This document shows, piece by piece, positions 34,693 through 46,093 of a DNA stretch of 64,000 nt. The translations under genes were made by a program, and so were the position numbers. Below the pieces are notes generated by a model that saw only the letters and a program-made list of their open reading frames with translations, searched no databases and was not told the origin of the DNA. The first letter of the stretch is position 1. Each line of letters begins with the position of its first letter. Location: assembly GCA_015680685.1 (NCBI GenBank), contig MNCI01036144.1, positions 350,021 to 414,020 of the forward strand, read 5' to 3'. The DNA comes from Gnetum montanum. Lineage: Eukaryota; Streptophyta; Gnetopsida; Gnetales; Gnetaceae.

Positions 34693-35380
34693 ATGGATTT
34701 CTTTCAAGTGTTAAATTGGGTCACCTTCATTTTTATGAATTTTTGTGTCCCTAAGATTTTGATTAGAGAATTTTATAGTAATATTGTGATTACAAATGCT
34801 TCTATTGGGGCTTTTACTACCATGGTTGGGGGTTTGTTAATTGATGTGTCTCCTCAAGTTGTTAATGTACTTCTTGGGATTTCTAGTGCTAATGTATTTA
34901 GGATTACCATTCATTTTATGTATGACATCTTTAAAAATGGTGTAAGTCTTATATCCCAAGATGAATTTTGTGATGCTTTATTTGGGGAGTCAGAATATCT
35001 TTGTAGTGGAAGGATTTATATGAGTTAGATGGCCCCAGATGCTTCCATCCTCTCACTTATTGTTTTATATAATATCATTATAAAAGGGAGAAGCTATAAT
35101 TATTTATTGCTAGCTTAAGCATTTATCCTCTACTACCTTCTCATAGGACAACCCTTGGATTTGGGTCACACTCTCTGTTGGGACATGTTGGGCCTATTCA
35201 CCAAGGAAAGAATCCTTGGCCACCCTCACCTCATTAGTTTGTTGATTTGACAATATGGTGTTCCCATTCCTGACATGCCTTTTCTCAAAGGAAACAGGAG
35301 CGTTTGTGAGTATTTAGAAAAGAGGAACTCTACCCATGTTGATGAAGTAGAAACCAACACCAGGCCACACAAGTCTTAGA
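34693..35380 (+). pseudogene. Fragment resembling the plant 'putative transposon protein' domain
   Basis: An open 111-codon start (34693-35028) reads LIREFYSNIVI, LLIDVSPQVVNVLLGIS and MYDIFKNGV. Broken frames to ~35380 (YNIIIKGRSYN; IGQPLDLG; GVPIPDMPF) continue a domain common in env-position or extra ORFs of Athila/Ogre-type gypsy elements (VREFYxN ... VxFSPxxINxLLG ... LPFPSLI). This family assignment is from memory of the pattern. It is a different copy from ORF3 of A and C and is not linked here to any pol. Confidence 0.5.
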
Positions 35381-35491
35381 AGAAGAGATTTTCATCACCA
35401 TCTAGGACCTCTCCATAGTTGATAAATTAGTTAGCAGTCAGATGATATCTTCATTGAAGAAGCTTCTTAGACCATTTACTCATACCTTTGG

Positions 35492-35535
35492 CTGGGGGGG
35501 GGGGGGGGTGGGGGGGGGGGGNGAAGGGGGATGGG
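35492..35535 (+). repeat. G-rich run with N
   Basis: About 30 G broken by one T and one N (35522), then GAAGGGGGATGGGG. It could form G-quadruplexes and is a likely sequencing weak point. Confidence 0.9.
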
Positions 35536-35749
35536 GATTGGAAGGAATCTCTCTTATCTTCAAAAAAGAATGGATGTAGTTAGACTACCTCTTCCTCTTG
35601 ATGGGCAGAAATTTGAGGAGATTTCCAGTCCTCCTACTTTAGACAATAAGGAGGATCATCCTGCTGCATTGATACACTTAGTAGTAGCTAGGCCTATGAC
35701 TTGGGAAATGAGTTTGATTCAGAGGAGCCTGATGCATCATTGACATGTG

Positions 35750-36136
35750 TCTAGGGGGAGCATCCTGATATCATGCAACCTAGACATAGTTTTTATCATC
35801 AAGATGATGCTCCTAGTTAGATCACCTTGCTCCAAGTTAGATAGTTCTTTGATCTTAACCCTTCTAAACTCTTTACATACATATCTACCTTTGAAGGATA
35901 TAATAAAATCAACTCACTTAACTTCTATATGCTTCTAGCCTCTACTAATTTTAATACCCAAACACAATAATAATGCATACAAAACATCTATTACTGTTAA
36001 AAGATTCATCATCTTGTAAGTATACCCTATTAGGTTATTCAAGGGTTTTCCACTTTGAAATCTCAAAAAATCTTTGTAGTGACATCCAAATAACACAAAT
36101 TTAAGAATACTTGTCAAATCTTCAACTCTGATACTA
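35750..36136 (-). pseudogene. Gypsy gag fragment after a tRNA-Met-type primer site
   Basis: Reading leftward from the LTR at 36137, TAGTATCAGAG (36136-36126) resembles the tRNA-Met primer site TGGTATCAGAG. Broken frames then give FKGRYVCKEFRRVKIKELSNLEQGDLT, close to the gypsy gag F..RY.....R..K..E...L.QG pattern. The rest of this element is not found to the left. Confidence 0.5.
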
Positions 36137-36703
36137 TGACATCCCATTCCTAGATGTCATGGAAAATGTCAAATATACATTATATCAGATATTATGTGTC
36201 AGATGATAATATACCAATAGTCAAATATATATAATATTCAACATTATGCATAAAGAGAATAATAGGAAAAATGTAGAAGGAAAAGGAGAAGAATTATTTA
36301 TTAATGTGAAATAGTATATTTGGATCATGCTCTAAGAGTGTTCCTTGGGGTTTTCTTCCTTCAACATCTATCTCTTAGAAGCAATCTAGCATTGCCACCA
36401 TGGTTAGGCCTACAACATACTAGAAGGGATGGGTAGTCCTCTTCCAATCCCACTTCACCTACCACCCATTACTCACCTTTATTGGCTCTAGAACTCCATG
36501 TTGGCATGACCTCTAAGCCTAGGTATAAATGCCCGTAGGTCAAACCTCCAAAGGTCACCTCAAGAGACACGCTTGTTATTACAACACATCCTTTTGAGTC
36601 TTAATTACACTTCCCTTTCGGGTCTTGTTATACTAATTTCATGATTAATTATGAACAGACACCATCTTCATTATGTAGTAGCACCATTTGGGAATGGGGA
36701 CAT
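36137..36703 (-). repeat. 567-bp-type LTR, minus, with primer site
   Basis: On the minus strand starts TGTCCCCATTCCCAAATG and ends GGAATGGGATGTCA, followed by a primer-site remnant, so it is a 5' LTR. The TATA-like TATAAATGCC is at ~36522. The other three copies lack this primer site. Confidence 0.8.
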
Positions 36704-37559
36704 TATAGATACTAACTTGTAATACCCTACTAATTTAGATTAGGCTAGAAAGGTATTACTTAAAGAATAAAATAAATATGCAAAAAAAGTAATTCTTAGA
36801 AAAAAATGTTAAATGCCAAGAAAAATATAATATAAAAGGTAGTAAGCATCCATAAAAGAAGTGCATAAGGGCAAAAAACCAAGTAAAAAAATAAAAATGT
36901 AAAATAGTGATAGTAGTACAATGTGTACAAAACCAAAGAAGCCCACTAATCAAAACATAGTTGAAAGTCAAAAATAGCAAAAATAAAATACAAGAAAATA
37001 TAGCAAAATACAATTATAGAAATTACATAATATGGAAAAACATAACATAAAAATACATTAGGCTCTACAAATGATAAAACTACTATATAAAAATAGTTGA
37101 AATATAACCAACATAATTGGAATAAATTTTTTTATCAAGTTAGGCCTACATCAAACACAAAAATAAATAAATAAATAAATAATACAAATAAAAATCCTCA
37201 TAACCAAATGAAAACTTTACAAAATACAAAACATTAGTTGAACATTAGAACTTAGAAGAAAAATAATAGATAACTAGGAACTTAATGGTCAAACTAAAAA
37301 TGCATCAACTAAAGAATCTAAACATTATCTTCTCCATCTAACTTCTCTTTCTCACCACTAACTAAATCATTTAAAAGGTATAAAAATAAAACAATAATCA
37401 TTCTTAAGATTGAGTAGGGAACATAAGTTATAGAATCCTCCCTTATAAGTTTTAATTTCAAGCATCAGGTAGTTATATAGTCATGCACAAGGAGCAGTTG
37501 TAAGCAAAGAGTTATTACCAAAAATACAAACATGCATAGATTGAGTAATAAACAATAAC
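36704..37559. other. AT-rich DNA, nothing recognised
   Basis: Starts with TTGTAATACCCTACTAATTTAG-like sequence that could be an LTR edge, then long A-rich stretches and an (AAAT)n run near 37157. No domain in any frame. Confidence 0.4.
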
Positions 37560-38867
37560 TAAAACAAATATCCAAAAAGAAAATAATAGAAAATGATTTT
37601 CCACCATCCATAAAATTAAATGAAAAACCCAAATTGATACTTAATGAAAATTGTAACTTGTAGAAGTATCTAGCTTCTTACTAAGAAATTCAACCCACAT
37701 AAGCACCACATAATAAATATGATACTTACTAAGAAAAATGAATTACATAAGTGTTTAACTTGTTATAAAAAAAAAACAACTTGCATAAGAACTACTAAGA
37801 TTGTTAGAATACCTATCAAGAAACGAAACCTACATAGGTGTTGCTAACATAAATTCAAAATCAAATAATTCTAAATTACCATATATATATAATGATCCAG
37901 TGGTGATGGGGAGATGTATCAACATATTTGCCAAAACTAAACGAAATATCTATATCCAAGAAAGATGTTTTCATTAAGGAATTCTAAGATGGTCAAAATG
38001 CTAAACCCTAAACAACAAGTTATAAAGATTGATTGAAAAATGCAAAAAAATTACAAAAAAAAATCTAAGCTCCTAGAGGCCATTCTAAGATACTAAAATT
38101 TTAAAAATGTAATCATTAATTTCATAATTTTATGCATTCTAGAAAGTATAAGATCATGTTTAAGCTAGTAGCTATGTTTAAGCTTAAACTAATAACAAAG
38201 TCTAAGATCCAAATATAACTAACCAAGGTACTATCATAAGCCCCTCTAAAATATAAGCTAACAAAAAATTAAAAATAAAAATAAAATATTTATTTATTTA
38301 TAAAAAATAATTTATATAGACAAATACAAAGTAACCCAAATAAGCATACCAAACATTGAGGTGCTAGCCTAGTGATACAGGTCTTAGCCTGGTAACCCTA
38401 GGTTATAGTTTGAATTCTACAAGGTAGCATTGAGTTATAAACTTCTAAATATCTTGGAGTGTACCTATGTTTCAATTATTTTAGATTCCAACACCCCAAA
38501 CAAGCATACCATAACTAATGTAGTATCCCATATGCCAATCATCCATCTAGTGCTATACTTGCTAACCCTAAACTCTAACAAAAGAGGTTAATGTACATAT
38601 GATAAATTAAGAAAAATAAAAAATATTAAAAACACTAAAACTAAAATAAAATTAAAAATTAAAAAATTGATAAATTGAGATATTAAAATATAATTAGAAA
38701 AAGGCATTAAAGAAGGAAATAACAAGGCATATATCTCAAACAATATAAGCATAGTTAATAAAAGAAAAAGGTTAATAAAGCATAAGACATAGGTCCAACA
38801 TAAGACATCAAGGATTCAAATGAAAAACATACCAAGGGGAAACAATGTTTAAAATAGGTCTATTACA
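37560..38867 (-). repeat. Element K: second LTR-like copy, with deletion and SINE
   Basis: Same orientation and block order as 25060-27133, starting TGTAATAGACC on the minus strand (38867). It lacks ~900 bp of the first copy and contains a SINE at 38352-38495. As the upstream copy it should be the 5' LTR of element K, but no primer site is clear at its left edge. Confidence 0.5.
38352..38495 (+). mobile_element. tRNA-derived SINE with target duplication
   Basis: Box A-like TAGCCTAGTGATAC and box B-like AGTTTGAATTC at tRNA-like spacing. Flanked by 16-bp direct repeats CCAAAYAAGCATACCA (38336-38351 and 38496-38511, one mismatch). The paralogous block at ~26763-26780 lacks the insert and gives the empty site. 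A related copy is at 51765-51915. Confidence 0.82.
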
Positions 38868-38879
38868 CTTGAAGTATAA

Positions 38880-40800
38880 TCTTCTAGTAGTGGTAAAGCA
38901 TTGAATACTAAACTTTATTCATCAAATTTTTCAAATGTTTTACTTTCAAGATTATGGCATTGCAAGTTAGGCCATGCCTCCTAAATCAATATTAAAAACT
39001 TGAAAAAGAGTAAACTAGCAATAGGAGTTAAGTATTCTAAAATTTCAAAGGAAGTTTATCATTTCGTCAATTGAAAACCAAATGACTTACCTCATAATTC
39101 ATAAATTTAAAGAAGACAAAGATCTTTTGAGCTTCTACAAATGGATTTACTTGGACTAAGGCTATATTAGCTCAAAAATAAAATAATTATTTTCTTGTAT
39201 TTTTGATTATTTTAGTGGATATGTATAGACATACTCCTTGCATTTAAAAGAGAAGATTTAGTATATTGTAGAATTTCAATAAGTTGTTAGAGAATAAAGT
39301 GAATCTAAAAATCAAAACAATTAGGAATGATAGAGAAGAAGAATTTATGAATCAAGAATTTGATGCTTTTTATGCTAAATATGAAATTCAAAAATAAACT
39401 ACATGAGGTTACTCTCCATAAAGAAATGGGATTTCTAAAAGCAAAAATGGAATACTTCAAGAAATATCAAGATACCTCAAGCATACTTTACTTCTAAATC
39501 AATTTTGGAAGGAAGCCTTTTATGTTTCATTGTATATCCTCAATAGGCTAATCACCACATTAAGCAAAGAAAAGACTCAAAAGTAGCTACTCTATGGTGA
39601 AGGACCTAGTCTCTTTCAACTAAATTTTTTTGAAAGCATTTGCTATGTTAAGATTTTAAAAGAGCAATTGCACAAGCTAGAAGATAGAGGTAAAAGGGTA
39701 TATTCCCTGGATATGATGCCAAAAACATGTAAATATAAATTCTATGATCTATAAGCAAAGAAATGGTATATTTCCAAAGATTTTATTTTTAATGGAGAGA
39801 AGTTTTTTTTAATAGTTTCAAAGAGGAAGATAACCTAGAAATTTCTCCAAAATCATGGTTGAAAAGAGATCATTCAAAAAGTTAAATTTTAGATCAAAAG
39901 TATGAAAGAAGATTTACAAGATCTTAAGCCACCATGATGTTACATATTTGACCCTTTTCTATAAGGCAGGAAATGTATAAAAGGCTCTTAAAGGAGAAAT
40001 TTCGAAAGAAGAAATGAAGAAAGAATATAATGTTATCATGAAGAATCAAACATTGAATCTTATAAAAAGGTCTAAAGGCAAGAAATTCAATAATGCAAAA
40101 TGGATTTTCAAGATCAAATTCAATGAGAAAAATGAAATTATAGCATACACAGAAAGATTGGTTATAAAAGGCTTCAAATAAAAGAATATTGATAATAATG
40201 ATATTTTTGTTCTAGTAAGATTTGAGACCATTAAATTCATCTTCTTAATTATTGTAAATTATGGTATTAGAATTCATCAAATTGATGTCAATTCAAAATC
40301 CTTAATGAATACTTAAAAGAGAAATTATATTTAGAGCAGCCTAAAGGTTTTATCATTAATTAAGAAGAAAGCAACAAATTAAAATTTACAAAATCCCTAT
40401 TTGGATTAAAATAGGTACTAAGAGCCTAGTTTGATAGAATAAATTATTTTCTCTTAATTAATGGACATAAATCACATACCTCTAAGCTTTCACTCTCTTA
40501 TAAACATGCTAGAGATGATTTCATTTTGATCCCAATATATGTGGATCATTTAGTATTTTTTGGAACTACCAAAAGTTTGGTTGTTGAGTTTAAGAATGAT
40601 GAAAGAACTTAAAATGAAAGATATAGGCTTATAATATTCTTTTATAATTGAAATTGAAAAATAAATTTCATTTGAAATTCATTAAAATAAGTATGCTCAA
40701 GCTATTTTATGGTATGCAAGATAATGAAAGTTCTTCTACACAATTTTTTAAAGAATGAAAGCTTAATTTGAAAGATAAATCACCACTTGTTGATGTCTCA
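38880..40800 (+). pseudogene. Copia element G: integrase and reverse transcriptase, degenerate
   Basis: Starts with the pre-integrase motif LWHCKLGHAS-like (~38955) and the integrase start LLQMDLLG. The integrase end is at ~39540-39800 (LNRLITT; GEGPSLFQL; YKFYDL). Reverse transcriptase at ~40040-40620 reads KWIFKIKFNEK, ERLVIKGFK, HQIDVNSKS, then LKVLSL and IYVDHLVFFG-like, where copia has YVDDLIF. Frameshifts and stops are frequent. Element E cuts it at 40801-40805 (TACTA); RNase H resumes at 45387. Confidence 0.8.
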
Positions 40801-40805
40801 TACTA

Positions 40806-41706
40806 GTGAGAACTAGGTCCCAACACCCCAAATTGAAGAAAACCCTAAAAATTTTTCACAAGATTACATAATTGAAAATAATAAAAGAATCAAAACTCTT
40901 TATTCTTTCTTGAAATTCAAGTACAAAGTTAGAAACATACAATTCCCAAGGATAGACAACACTCAAGATCCTCAAAATTACACTAATCTTGCATAAGACA
41001 TAAGCTAAACAATAATGGCTCTCTCTCATCATCTCCATACAATGACAAAAAAATGGCTCACAAAAACATGAACAAGAGTACTTAATATGTGCATCACATA
41101 CTTCTCTCTTAAGTCACTCTCTACCTCTCTTTCTCTAGAGCTACCTTGGAGGATTTATCTTCATCTCATACTTGGGAGACCTTTTCTCTTATTTCCATCC
41201 TTAAGGTTAGGCCTTGATGTCTTTATATAGTTTTCCAAGTGGCTTCTTTTTCTCTACATTACAATTGAATTTGAAGTCCATTAACAATTGTATAACATGT
41301 CTTTGAAAAGGGGAAAATTTCTTTCCCGAGTGTAAAGATGTCCAGAGTAGATGTCTTTTGGATGTAGAAGACATCTTTCCTAAAGGTAACCCTCACATAA
41401 AAAATGTTGGAAATAGGAGTAGACATCTACTTCCTAGATAAGAAGTCTTTTATCCTAGAGTAGACATCTATCTTATGAAGTAAACATCTACCTTATAGAG
41501 TAGACATCTATTTTTCTAGTGTCAAAAATACAAATGCTTATTTTGAGGCCTAGAAAATATAGATACCTTCAAACAAGTATGTATTAATCTTAGATTCTCT
41601 TGAACTCATCAAAATAAGCTCAAAGCACCTGCAAAAATTCCAAGAATTAATGAAAAGATTCCATCATTGGAGAGATGACACATTGGTCTAATTGATGTTC
41701 ACATCA
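40806..41706 (-). repeat. Element E 3' LTR
   Basis: ~901 bp, on the minus strand starting TGATGTGAACATC and ending CCTAGTTCTCAC. ATGTCTAC-type motifs cluster at 41340-41520, upstream of a TATATAAAG box at ~41230. Confidence 0.85.
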
Positions 41707-41720
41707 GGACCCTTTCCCTT
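41707..41720 (-). other. Element E polypurine tract
   Basis: Minus-strand AAGGGAAAGGGTCC directly before the 3' LTR. Confidence 0.8.
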
Positions 41721-42077
41721 AAAAGGAATCTTGATTCTTACACAAGAGGCCTTTACACTAGGAATAGCTATTTCCATCTCACATAGGCCACAATAGATAT
41801 ACTACAAAATCATAACACACATGGAATGGTTAGAATTCATAACATTTTATCTGTATCATCCACCACTTATTATACAAACATATAAACATACAACACAATG
41901 TATGCATAACACACATTGATACATATACATACCTTAGCATAATTTTCTTCTTACATTATGATGGAAAATTACATGAAAAAATGGATCTATTCTTTGCTCT
42001 TAAAGGCTAGTCCATGCTTCCGTCTTGAGAGCATCAAATTTCATATATCTCTTTCATGACCTACAACAAAAGAAGTG

Positions 42078-42643
42078 TGACATCTCATTCCCAGATGTCA
42101 TGGAAAACATCAAATATATGTTATATTAGACATTATGTGTAAGAAGACAATATATCAAACATCAATATATGTAATATTCCACATTATGCATCAAGGAAAT
42201 AATAGAGAATGTGCAGAAAAAGAAAGAAAAGAATGCTTTATTGATATGGAATAGTGTATCTAGATCATGCTCTAAGAGTGTTTCTTGGGGTTTTCTTCCT
42301 TCAACATCTATCCCTTAGAGGCAATCTGACATAACCATCATAGTTAGGCCTATAACCAATGAGAAGGGATGGCTAGTCCACTTCTAGTCCCACTTCACTT
42401 GGCTCCTGTGACGTGCTTATACTAACTCTACCACTCCATGCTTGACACAACCTCTAAGCTTGGGTATAAATGCCTTTGGCCAAATTCCCAAAGGTTATCT
42501 CAAGAGTCACATTCGTTATTACAATGCATCTTTTTGGATCTTAATTACAACTATGCTTTCAAGTCTTGTTACAATAACGATAACACTTGTTATAAAGAGG
42601 CACCATCTTTGTTGTGTAGCAACATCATTTGGGAATGGGAATG
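42078..42643 (-). repeat. 567-bp-type LTR inside element E
   Basis: Collinear with 36137-36703 over its length (shared GCTCTAAGAGTGTT, CTTCCTTCAACATCTATC, GGTATAAATGCC). No primer site, polypurine tract or clear target duplication, so probably a solo LTR. It inserted after element E. Overlapping short open frames are LTR sequence. Confidence 0.75.
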
Positions 42644-42807
42644 TGAAAAGGAGAGTGAAAAAATTCAAAAGGGTTATGTCTCTTTAAATAAATGTTTCTT
42701 ATTTCCTTCTTTTCAATCTTCTTCACCTTCTTCTTCTTACTGCTTGAAAGTCTACCATTTAGCTTCCTTCCATCATTATCATCATAACCACTAGGATTAT
42801 CTTCATG

Positions 42808-43910
42808 TTACTTATCCATTTCATAGCCAAGAAAATTAAGGTCATCAACACATTTCACAAATTCATCATTGCTATAATCAATAGCAATTATCTCCAAATT
42901 TTGAAAAATTAAGACAATATTAATGTTCTTGCCTACATCAATAATGACCTTTCCACCATGACTACCACCATAGCCATTATTATCCCATACAAAATCAAAT
43001 TCATTACCATCATTAGCTTTGCTCTTACTAAAAATGACATCAAAAGTTACATTAGTTTTATCAAATAGAACATGATTGACAACATCATCATAATCATCAC
43101 AATGATCATGATGCTTATGATCTCCTTTGAATAAACCACTATCAAGCTGAAATGAAATACTAGCATCTAGCAAACGGGCTTCCACATGAGAGATTTTACT
43201 ACCATCTACAAGTTAAAGCTTAGAATCACTTACCTTTCCATAGTTTCTTTCATTCATCTTTGGTTTATCTTGATCTTTCACATATGGCTATCCAATCTTA
43301 TTAAAGATTTAATATTCAAGATCTCAAATAGAGGTCCCCAATTCCAATGGTTCCTCCCCTTCATGGAAATCACCAAAAAGTTCTTCATTGCATTTTGGAT
43401 TTACCAACTCAAAAGGTAAAATCTCCTCCATAGCTTCATCGAACTATCTGTCAAAAATAGCTTCAAGATAAATATTCTTCCACATATCTTGGCTAAAAGA
43501 CTCACCTATCTTCTATGATATAAATTGTCTTAGAATCTCATTTGCCTTGCCACAAGACATGCAACAATTAAAAAAAGAATGAGTATCATACCTTCTATTA
43601 GTACTCTTGATTCTCCTTGAAGAAGTTCCTTGATCGTTGTCTTTCTTTTGGATTTGATCCTTAATCCTTCATGATTCATGAGGTAGGAATTCCCTTGATT
43701 AGCAACATATATCATCTTGGATTTTGAAGATCTTTGGGTCCCTTTGATGAATCTCTTGGTTTCCTCCCTTGAACTATTAGTATATTGAGTGTTTCCTTGC
43801 CCAATAAGAGATGCTAGAGAACTCCTTTTTTCATTGACCTCTATTTCATCAAATCCTTCATCTTTCTTCCTTCCTTGATGGCTAGAAGATAACCTCTCTA
43901 TTCTTTTCAC
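42808..43910 (-). pseudogene. Element E: unknown ORF, frameshifted
   Basis: Two open pieces, 43910-43530 (126 residues) and 43185-42808 (125 residues), lie in different frames. Between them readable segments (EILPFELVNPKCNEELFGDFHEG-type) suggest one ORF of ~350 residues with frameshifts. The first piece is Ser/Lys/Arg-rich (SSHQGRKKDEGFDE; KSKRKTTIKELLQ). The second is acidic, with a His/Asp-rich stretch (HKHHDHCDDYDD) and a Gly-rich stretch (NNGYGGSHGGK). No retroviral motif, so no function is given. It occupies the place of gag. Confidence 0.45.
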
Positions 43911-44481
43911 AATAACTTCAAGAGCATCCTTCTATTCTTCCATGTTCTTGGCTAAACCCTAGACTAATTTCTTCTTGGGTGTCATACTTGAAATTGTAAC
44001 ACAATCCCAAGAAACATAATAACGATAATACCCATAATCCTTGTTCACGTTCAGAGAAAAAATATCCTAACTCCTTTCCAAGTTATGAGGATTAAATAAA
44101 AATATCTACAACTAATCTCAAAAATATGAAAATAATTTTCAAATACCTACAAGAAAATTCAAGGAAATCAATAGTACCCACAATTAATTTTGAAGTACCC
44201 AAATAGATTCATCTCAAGATTAGAAAACCCAAAATATAATTCTAAAAATTATTAAAAATCCTACCTATTCAAAGCTAATGGGAATCTCAAATAATAATAA
44301 TTTTCAATACCCAATATAATTAATCACTTTAAGAAACTAAAAGGAGTTTCATAAAATTCTAATTAAGTATAGAAGTTATATTAATTCAAGTTACAAACTG
44401 AAATGACACTATAGATGTTTGAATTTCTTATGTGGTGATGTAGAGGACTCTCCAACTTGAGTAAATTATCTTCAAACATTT

Positions 44482-44494
44482 GCTCTAATACCAA
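44482..44494 (-). other. Element E primer binding site
   Basis: Minus-strand TTGGTATTAGAGC, one transition from the tRNA-Met site TTGGTATCAGAGC, a few bases after the 5' LTR. Confidence 0.78.
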
Positions 44495-44499
44495 TCTCA

Positions 44500-45386
44500 T
44501 GAGTTCTAGGTCCTAACACCCCAAATTGAAGCCAAATCCTACAAAATTGTCACAATAACATGCAATTAAAAAAAATGAAAAGAAGCATAACTCTTATGCC
44601 TTGGTTGAAATTCAAGTATAAAGCTAGAAACACATAATTCCTGAGGATAGACAACATTGAAGATCCTCATAATCACACTTCTTTCACATAAGGAATAAGC
44701 TAATTAATAATGGCTCTCTCTTCTCCTATCCACACAAGGATAAAAAATGACTCATAACAACATGAATAAGAGTGCTCAAGATGAGCAACATGCACTTCTC
44801 TCTTAAATCACTCTCCACCTATCTCTTTAGATGCACCTTAGAGGCTTTCTCTTCAGCTCACACTTTTGAGACCTTTCCTCTTATCTTCACCCGTAAGCTT
44901 AGGCCTTGATGCTCTTTTATAGTTTTTCAAGTAGCCTTTCATCTTTCCTCAACATTACAATTGAATTTGAAGTCCACTGAAATCTGTATAAGATGTCTTT
45001 AAAGAAGAGAGGATGTCTTTCTCAAGTACAGAGATGTCTAAAGTAGATGTCGTTTGGGTGTAGAAGATGTATTTTCCAAAGTTATCCTTGACATAGAAGA
45101 CATTTAGAAGTAGGAGTAGACATATACTGAATACAGAAGACATCTTTTCTCCCAGAGTAGACATCTATCATGCAAAGTAGATGTATATTTTGCCAAGGTC
45201 AAAAATAAAGATGCTTCTTATGAGGCCTAGAACATCAAGAAACCTCCAAACAAGTCCACATTGATCCTAGAAGCCCCTGAACTCATCAAAATAAGTTTAA
45301 AACACCTTCAAACATGCTAAAACTCAATGAAAAAAATCCCATCATTATAGAGATGGCACATTTGTCTACTTGATATCCACATTACA
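44500..45386 (-). repeat. Element E 5' LTR
   Basis: ~887 bp, collinear with 40806-41706, with the same ATGTCTAC cluster (~45000-45190) and a TTTTATAG TATA-like box (~44915). Confidence 0.85.
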
Positions 45387-46093
45387 TACTATAGATGAAT
45401 AATAGGTTCATTAAGATATGAATGTTAAATTAGGCTTAATATGAAATTTCCTAGTTCATATCTTTCAAGATTTATCCAAGGATCAAGAGCCTTCCATATG
45501 AATCTCCTCAACCATGTGCTTAAGTACATAAAAGAAACTTATGATTATGGAATACATTTTATAAAAGGATAGTTAAAATTTCATAATATTGTGATGTTGA
45601 TTGGGTATAAAATTTGAATGATAGAAAGTCCACTTTAGGATCTCTTATTTTTCATGGACTAAATCCCATTTATTGGAAAGCAAGAAAGCAAAATTCAATT
45701 AGTCCTTTATCATTTGAGGAAAAATTTATCTTCATTTTTTGGTATCTTCAACATATTCTTTGGATAAAAAAGCTGCTCTTACATATTAGGTTAAATGTTC
45801 ACACTTCATTTGATCAATTTGTAGATAATACAACAATCATAGATTTTTATAAAGAACATGTTGTACACAAAAAATAAAAGCATATTTGCATCATGTATAC
45901 TTTTGTTAAAGATAAAGTCAAAAGATGAATCGTAAAGCATAGTTATTTTAAAAAATATATCAATTGAATGTTATGTTCACAAAGCCTATTCCATCAATCA
46001 AACTACATCAACACATGTAAGAGATTGGGATAACCAAAATGAAGATGAAGGCCAAAGTAATGTAATCCTCTCATTCCATGCTAAAAGAGGGAT
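45387..46093 (+). pseudogene. Copia element G: end of reverse transcriptase, RNase H and polypurine tract
   Basis: After the target site, broken frames give the end of reverse transcriptase, then CDVDWV, NDRKSTLGSLIFHGLNPIYW (45614 onward; canonical DDRKSTSGYxFxLGxxxIxW), SPLSFEEKFIF (SxxEAEY position) and KHICIMYTFVKD (KHIDxRxHFIRD). The catalytic Asp of DWAGD is not retained in order. It ends in the purine tract AAAAGAGGGAT before the LTR at 46094. Confidence 0.8.

Larger units (their letters stand above)
40806..45386 (-). mobile_element. Element E: small non-autonomous LTR retrotransposon
   Basis: LTRs 40806-41706 (3') and 44500-45386 (5') with target duplication TACTA (40801-40805, 45387-45391) inside the copia G reverse transcriptase/RNase H junction. 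Removing E restores the copia reading (VSYY). Primer site and polypurine tract are present. The ~2.8-kb interior has one unknown ORF and an inserted 567-bp-type LTR. No gag, protease, reverse transcriptase or integrase motif was recognised. Confidence 0.85.

Noticed and set aside
38352-38495. tRNA gene
   Set aside because: Boxes A and B are present but no cloverleaf can be read, and target duplications show a SINE.
36137-42643. A full element bounded by the two 567-bp-type LTRs at 36137 and 42078
   Set aside because: The primer site lies outside the pair (left of 36137), no purine tract is right of 36703, and 42078-42643 is embedded in element E.
42438-42794. 118-codon plus-strand frame
   Set aside because: Mostly inside the 567-bp-type LTR and antisense to element E; no domain.
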